From NCBI GenBank assembly GCA_965230485.1, contig CBDDLA010000001.1, positions 2,294,001-2,358,000 on the forward strand: a DNA stretch of 64,000 nt, in the 5' to 3' direction. The stretch's first letter is position 1. Every line of letters starts with the position of its first letter. The position numbers were made by a program, and so were the translations under genes. Shown here piece after piece: positions 60,529 through 64,000 of this stretch. The notes below the pieces were generated by a model. The model searched no databases. It was not told where the DNA came from and saw only the letters and a list, made by a program, of their open reading frames with translations. Source of the DNA: Putridiphycobacter sp965230485 (GTDB lineage: Bacteria > Bacteroidota > Bacteroidia > Flavobacteriales_D > Crocinitomicaceae).

Positions 60529-61401
60529 ATGAGTAAAATTATAAGGATTGTATCTCCAGCTAAAGCCATTTCTAAAGATTTAATAGACTATGCTCAAAAC
60601 CTTTTAGAAAGTAATGGCTTTAGTGTCGAAATAGGGAAAAATGCTATTGGACAACACCATTATTTTTCTGGAACAGATGAAGAAAGACTCAATGATTTTC
60701 AAGCAGCCATTGATGACCATTCTGTTGATATTATTTTATGCGCTCGAGGGGGTTATGGAAGCATTCGAATAGTAGATCGAATCAGTTTTTCTGCATTGAA
60801 ACGCTACCCCAAACTCATTGTAGGGTTTAGTGATATTACTGTCTTTCACCTCCATGTCCATCAGTATTTAAAACTACCAACACTTCACGCTACAATGCCT
60901 TTGAATTTTAAAAATAATTCTGAAGAAAGCATAAATAGCCTCATTAAAGCATTAAATGAGCAATCAAATTTTTACAAAATTTTAAGCGATAAATCTAATT
61001 TGCAGGGAAAAGCTAAAGGCCAACTCATTGGAGGAAACCTAGCGATTATTTATGCCTTAATAGGCACCAATTCAGATATTAATTTTGCAGGCAAAATCTT
61101 ATTCATTGAAGATGTTGGTGAATATATTTATGCTATTGACCGTATGTTTTGGGCTCTTGAAAAATCAGGAAAACTAAGTGGATTGAGGGGACTAATTGTT
61201 GGTGGAATGACTAGTATCAAAGATACAGAGGTTGGGTTTGGCCAATCCGTTAAAGACCTAATTTTAGATAGGGTTTCGGGCTATAATTATCCAGTCTGCT
61301 TTAACTTCCCTGCGGGTCATATTAATGACAACCGAGCATTGGTTTTGGGGAAAGAATCTCTATTGACTGTTGAGAAAGACAATGTGACTTTACTTAATTA
61401 G
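60529..61401 (+). CDS. LD-carboxypeptidase (peptidase S66)
   Basis: 290 residues from ATG 60529. The frame is open to 60394, inside metG on the other strand and across its promoter, but MSKIIRIVSPAKAIS is the family opening. Oxyanion loop ARGGYGSIR (about 72-80), nucleophile Ser101 in VGFSDITVF, Glu194 in FIEDVGEYIY and His264 in PAGHINDN form the S66 site. It removes the terminal D-Ala from tetrapeptides in wall recycling. The 3' end overlaps the convergent cargo gene by eight bases. Confidence 0.92.
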   Translation: MSKIIRIVSPAKAISKDLIDYAQNLLESNGFSVEIGKNAIGQHHYFSGTDEERLNDFQAAIDDHSVDIILCARGGYGSIRIVDRISFSALKRYPKLIVGFSDITVFHLHVHQYLKLPTLHATMPLNFKNNSEESINSLIKALNEQSNFYKILSDKSNLQGKAKGQLIGGNLAIIYALIGTNSDINFAGKILFIEDVGEYIYAIDRMFWALEKSGKLSGLRGLIVGGMTSIKDTEVGFGQSVKDLILDRVSGYNYPVCFNFPAGHINDNRALVLGKESLLTVEKDNVTLLN

Positions 61402-62374
61402 TTTTGACAACTTTGAAAGTAAGGCACTTTCCGCTCTTTGCTTTCAATTCCAGAACAAATAATCTAGCATGCAATTCTTCAACCAAAATATAATTCGTGC
61501 AAAGTCCTTTTTTTAAAACTTTTCCATCTAAAGCCATGATTTTATATTCATACGTATCATTCTTTAAATTGTTAATATAGATGCAATTGGTTACAGGATT
61601 TGGAAAAATAGTCAATTCATCAGGACTGGTTTTCGTATTTTCAATATTAGTTGAACCTGAACTAAAGCTTAAGTCATCCACTATAAACTGAGCATTAGAG
61701 TTTGGTTCTACACTAGCAAAAAAAGCAATAACTATCGAATCTGGAATGTCTGTTGACCAGTAATTTATTGGCAATTCAAAGTCCTGCCAACCGGCAGTGA
61801 TAGGGAAATTAGTAATGGTGTAGGAATCATAAGCAATGGTGTCTATTAAACCTGTAATATTATTATGTTTTTTTAGCATAACAATACATTTTCCTGCGTT
61901 CTGAGTCAATGATAAAGTATCAATAAATTGATATTTTCCTATCAAACGATTGGGTCTACCTGTAAAGGGTTCACCAGCACTTGATAGATTTAGATAGCCA
62001 TCATTATCTGATTTAAATTGATTGCCGTTAACAATAAAAGTTTCAAATCGATCACCAGTATTTTTTTTATAATTTGGTTTTGTATTCATTACTACAGCTG
62101 CATTAGAATATGGAGAGGTCGTAATTCCAATCGCATCATATGACTCCGAAAAAGGGAAACCTGTTGCATTGTAAACAGTATTAGGCAAAAGAGGGTTTAC
62201 AGTATCTCCATTAAACCCTGAATAAAATGATATTCCATCAGAAGAAATCCAACTTAAAATTCGGTCTATTCCACCAAAATAGACTGAATCAAAACTTGGG
62301 TTTAAGATTGTTTGAGACAATCCAGAAAAGTTAAAAACATTTGCGAATAACACTAAAAAAATCAATCTTTTCAT
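61394..62374 (-). CDS. Secreted T9SS cargo, carbohydrate-binding-like
   Basis: 326 residues from ATG 62374 (a GTG precedes it). Signal peptide at about 1-20 (MKRLIFLVLFANVFNFSGLS). The main region (about 22-235: ILNPSFDSVYFGGIDRILSW, YQFIDTLSLTQNAGKCIVML, WQDFELPINYWSTDIPDSIV) resembles the PCMD or carbohydrate-binding jelly-roll domains. The C-terminus (LTIFPNPVTNCIYINNLKN, FVLELKAKSGKCLTFKVVK) is a T9SS type A sorting domain. No enzyme motif. Confidence 0.82.
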   Translation of the reverse strand: MKRLIFLVLFANVFNFSGLSQTILNPSFDSVYFGGIDRILSWISSDGISFYSGFNGDTVNPLLPNTVYNATGFPFSESYDAIGITTSPYSNAAVVMNTKPNYKKNTGDRFETFIVNGNQFKSDNDGYLNLSSAGEPFTGRPNRLIGKYQFIDTLSLTQNAGKCIVMLKKHNNITGLIDTIAYDSYTITNFPITAGWQDFELPINYWSTDIPDSIVIAFFASVEPNSNAQFIVDDLSFSSGSTNIENTKTSPDELTIFPNPVTNCIYINNLKNDTYEYKIMALDGKVLKKGLCTNYILVEELHARLFVLELKAKSGKCLTFKVVKTN

Positions 62375-62480
62375 CACAATAAGCTTTAAGATTTAATTAA
62401 TAGATGGTTTACAATAACGAATAGTTGTTTCAATTGTCAAAAAAATACGTTTCTACTTCCAGTTTGACCAAAGTTTCAGT

Positions 62481-63374
62481 TTATAAAGCCTTAATTATGC
62501 TGTTATTTAAACCGAATGTATCGCAAAGCTCTTTCATTTTGTTATAAAAAGCCTTTTGATAATACTGTGGCATTTGAGAGTTATTTTTAAAAAAGTTTTT
62601 ATATCGATCTTCAAGTTCAGGAAAGTGCTTTTTTATTGCGTTCATCATTAATGTTTTACTGTCTGCGTTTCCACTACCAAAAAGTGTTAGGGTAGCTGGT
62701 AAAACATATTTGATCTTTTTTTCTTTAAACGTAGAAAATGCAAAATTTAGTTGCTCTTTAGTATCGGAAATAAATGGTATTAACGGCATAAGACTAACTC
62801 CTGTTAAAAAATTCTCCTGAATTGTTTTTTCAAGTGTGATGAGGCGTGTGGTTGGTCTTGTTGCTCCAGGTTCAAAGATTTTTCCAACCTGATCTAGAAG
62901 CGTAGAAAATGAAAAAGTAATAATAGTCCCTCGTCCAATATGGCTTAAATCACGCGGTAAAATAGCAGATTGATCAATTTTTCTCAAAAGATCAAAGTCT
63001 CGTTCAATTAGATCTGATTTAGTAATCATGTGAACTGGAAATTTATATTTTAAGATAACCTTTAAGGCTTCGCGAGTCAATTGATGCTTCTCCTCAATTT
63101 GCAAATAAGGATCAGTTGCCGAAGATAAAACAATGATTCCATATTGATTTTTTTTAGCCCGATTATGTAGTTGCTTGTCTAGAATTTCAATTGCATTTGT
63201 TTTAACTGACAATGACTGCTCCAAATTTTCACCGTACTTACTCCCTCTGATGTAGCAATATAGGCAATTAAAAGAACAACTACTATAAGGATTAAATGTA
63301 TAATCATCCAAAAACCAACTGTCTCTTTTTTTTGTTTTATTTAATACCGACTTAACTTGAATTTCTCTTGGCAT
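62481..63374 (-). CDS. Radical SAM protein, spore-photolyase-like (PA0069 family)
   Basis: 297 residues. The 4Fe-4S cysteines are Cys33, Cys37 and Cys40 in NPYSSCSFNCLYCYI. The IIVLSSATDPYLQIEEKHQLTRE stretch and the late GVSLMPLIPFISD agree with the SplB-related branch widespread in bacteria that do not sporulate. True SplB repairs the spore photoproduct; the relatives are often suggested to act in DNA or RNA repair. It overlaps the AlkD-like gene start region by 23 bases, so the two share a transcript. Confidence 0.87.
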   Translation of the reverse strand: MPREIQVKSVLNKTKKRDSWFLDDYTFNPYSSCSFNCLYCYIRGSKYGENLEQSLSVKTNAIEILDKQLHNRAKKNQYGIIVLSSATDPYLQIEEKHQLTREALKVILKYKFPVHMITKSDLIERDFDLLRKIDQSAILPRDLSHIGRGTIITFSFSTLLDQVGKIFEPGATRPTTRLITLEKTIQENFLTGVSLMPLIPFISDTKEQLNFAFSTFKEKKIKYVLPATLTLFGSGNADSKTLMMNAIKKHFPELEDRYKNFFKNNSQMPQYYQKAFYNKMKELCDTFGLNNSIIKAL

Positions 63375-63987
63375 ACTTATTTCTGCTTAACCCGATTGAA
63401 ATTTTAGATCTAAACCAATTTGCAACCTTTTCTTCATCCTTAATACTATTTTGATATGACTCAATGATGTCTGGATGAAATTTAGCAGTTGTTTTGGCTG
63501 CCCAACCAACACCTTGCCTAACTTCTTTATTTTTAGCGTTAGCTATTGACAATAATATTTCAAACACACTTGATACATCTTTTTTTGCTAAACCTTTTTT
63601 AATGGCGTAGTGTGCTCCCGCCCCTAAAGATCTGACCACCCAATAATTTTGATGATTAGAAAGTCGTTTTACTTCTTGAATAGTTTTATAGGTATTGTGT
63701 AATAATGAGTACCCAAAAACACGCTCTCCAATTATATCACAAACATACCATATATCAGCTTTACTGACATATTCTATTGCTTTTTTAATTGAAGAATCAA
63801 AATTCTTTTCTAATCTCTTTTGTAAAATTATTCCAAGTATGACATTGCCTCCTTCCGTTTTTAATTCTTGAACCTTATCGCAGAATTGAATCTGCTCACT
63901 ATATGGCAGATATAAAAAAAATTGCTCACCACAATATTCCAGAAGCGGAAATTTTACTTTTTGACTTAGTATTAAGGTGTTTAGCAT
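63352..63987 (-). CDS. HEAT-repeat protein, DNA alkylation repair (AlkD)-like
   Basis: 211 residues from ATG 63987, but the frame is open to the window edge and the true start may lie beyond it. All helical, arranged as HEAT-like repeats. NYWVVRSLGAGAHYAI and KEVRQGVGWAAKTTAKFHPD match the W-x-x-R and R-x-x-x-G-W-A patterns of AlkC/AlkD-type glycosylases that remove alkylated bases. Catalytic Trp and Asp residues cannot be placed with certainty. It overlaps a radical SAM gene by 23 bases. Confidence 0.6.
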   Translation of the reverse strand: MLNTLILSQKVKFPLLEYCGEQFFLYLPYSEQIQFCDKVQELKTEGGNVILGIILQKRLEKNFDSSIKKAIEYVSKADIWYVCDIIGERVFGYSLLHNTYKTIQEVKRLSNHQNYWVVRSLGAGAHYAIKKGLAKKDVSSVFEILLSIANAKNKEVRQGVGWAAKTTAKFHPDIIESYQNSIKDEEKVANWFRSKISIGLSRNKYAKRNSS

Positions 63988-64000
63988 CTCAACACATTTA

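Noticed and set aside
1..64000. CRISPR array, tRNA, rRNA, prophage or transposon
   Set aside because: No regularly spaced repeats, no cloverleaf or rRNA-like stretches, and no integrase, transposase or phage gene were seen on either strand.

Overview
The window is A+T-rich and looks like chromosome of a free-living Bacteroidota, most likely Flavobacteriales or a close relative. Supporting signs are five cargo proteins with type IX secretion (T9SS) C-terminal sorting domains, a PorT-like barrel, a thioester alpha-2-macroglobulin, a GbsR/MarR regulator, a DUF3109 protein, MiaE, a LETM1-related protein, and repeated promoter -7 boxes of the Bacteroidota form TAnnTTTG. I see no tRNA, rRNA, CRISPR, insertion sequence, integrase or phage gene, and no clear base-composition shift by eye. 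Coding is dense. The largest gaps (about 32024-32283, 46945-47191, 58157-58395) are all under 300 bases.

Layout. 1-5.4 kb, minus strand: a partial AsmA-like protein, an S4 RNA-binding protein, an O-antigen ligase, an S41 C-terminal processing protease, rnpA and tadA, with several overlaps. 5.4-14.4 kb: a 6.1-kb alpha-2-macroglobulin gene overlapping tadA by ATGA, a small unknown gene, a YqaA-like membrane protein and a T9SS cargo with a strong terminator. 14.4-18 kb: omega-amidase and glutamine/methionine aminotransferase as an adjacent pair, then a HerA-like ATPase. 18-20.7 kb: a FucP-type sugar transporter convergent with an N-acetylglucosamine kinase, suggesting amino-sugar use. 20.8-24.4 kb: serine hydrolase, DUF3109, miaE, PorT-like protein.

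24.5-26.4 kb holds the most system-like locus. A GbsR/MarR regulator and a following two-gene operon (membrane protein plus SAM methyltransferase) each carry a nearly identical 18-bp palindrome just upstream, implying autoregulation and control of the operon. 26.4-32 kb: pentapeptide protein, HAD sugar phosphatase and secreted propeller-like protein in an overlapping run; a TerB/LETM1-type protein; and a thyA-folA-methyltransferase run. 32-47 kb: T9SS cargos, topB, trpS, gatC, a UbiA-like membrane protein in frame with its upstream neighbour across one TGA, gcvP, an ArsC-family protein, gpmI and methylmalonyl-CoA epimerase.

47-64 kb: hemW with a TTG start, a free methionine-(R)-sulfoxide reductase coupled to a Big_5 lipoprotein, uvrC, two small exported proteins, a WD40-caspase gene overlapping an outer-membrane-type gene, metG divergent from an LD-carboxypeptidase, another T9SS cargo, and a radical SAM (spore-photolyase-like) gene overlapping a HEAT/AlkD-like gene that may run past the window edge. 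Many genes have better starts than the longest open frame, because the longest frames begin at upstream TTG or GTG codons; chosen starts are explained per gene.
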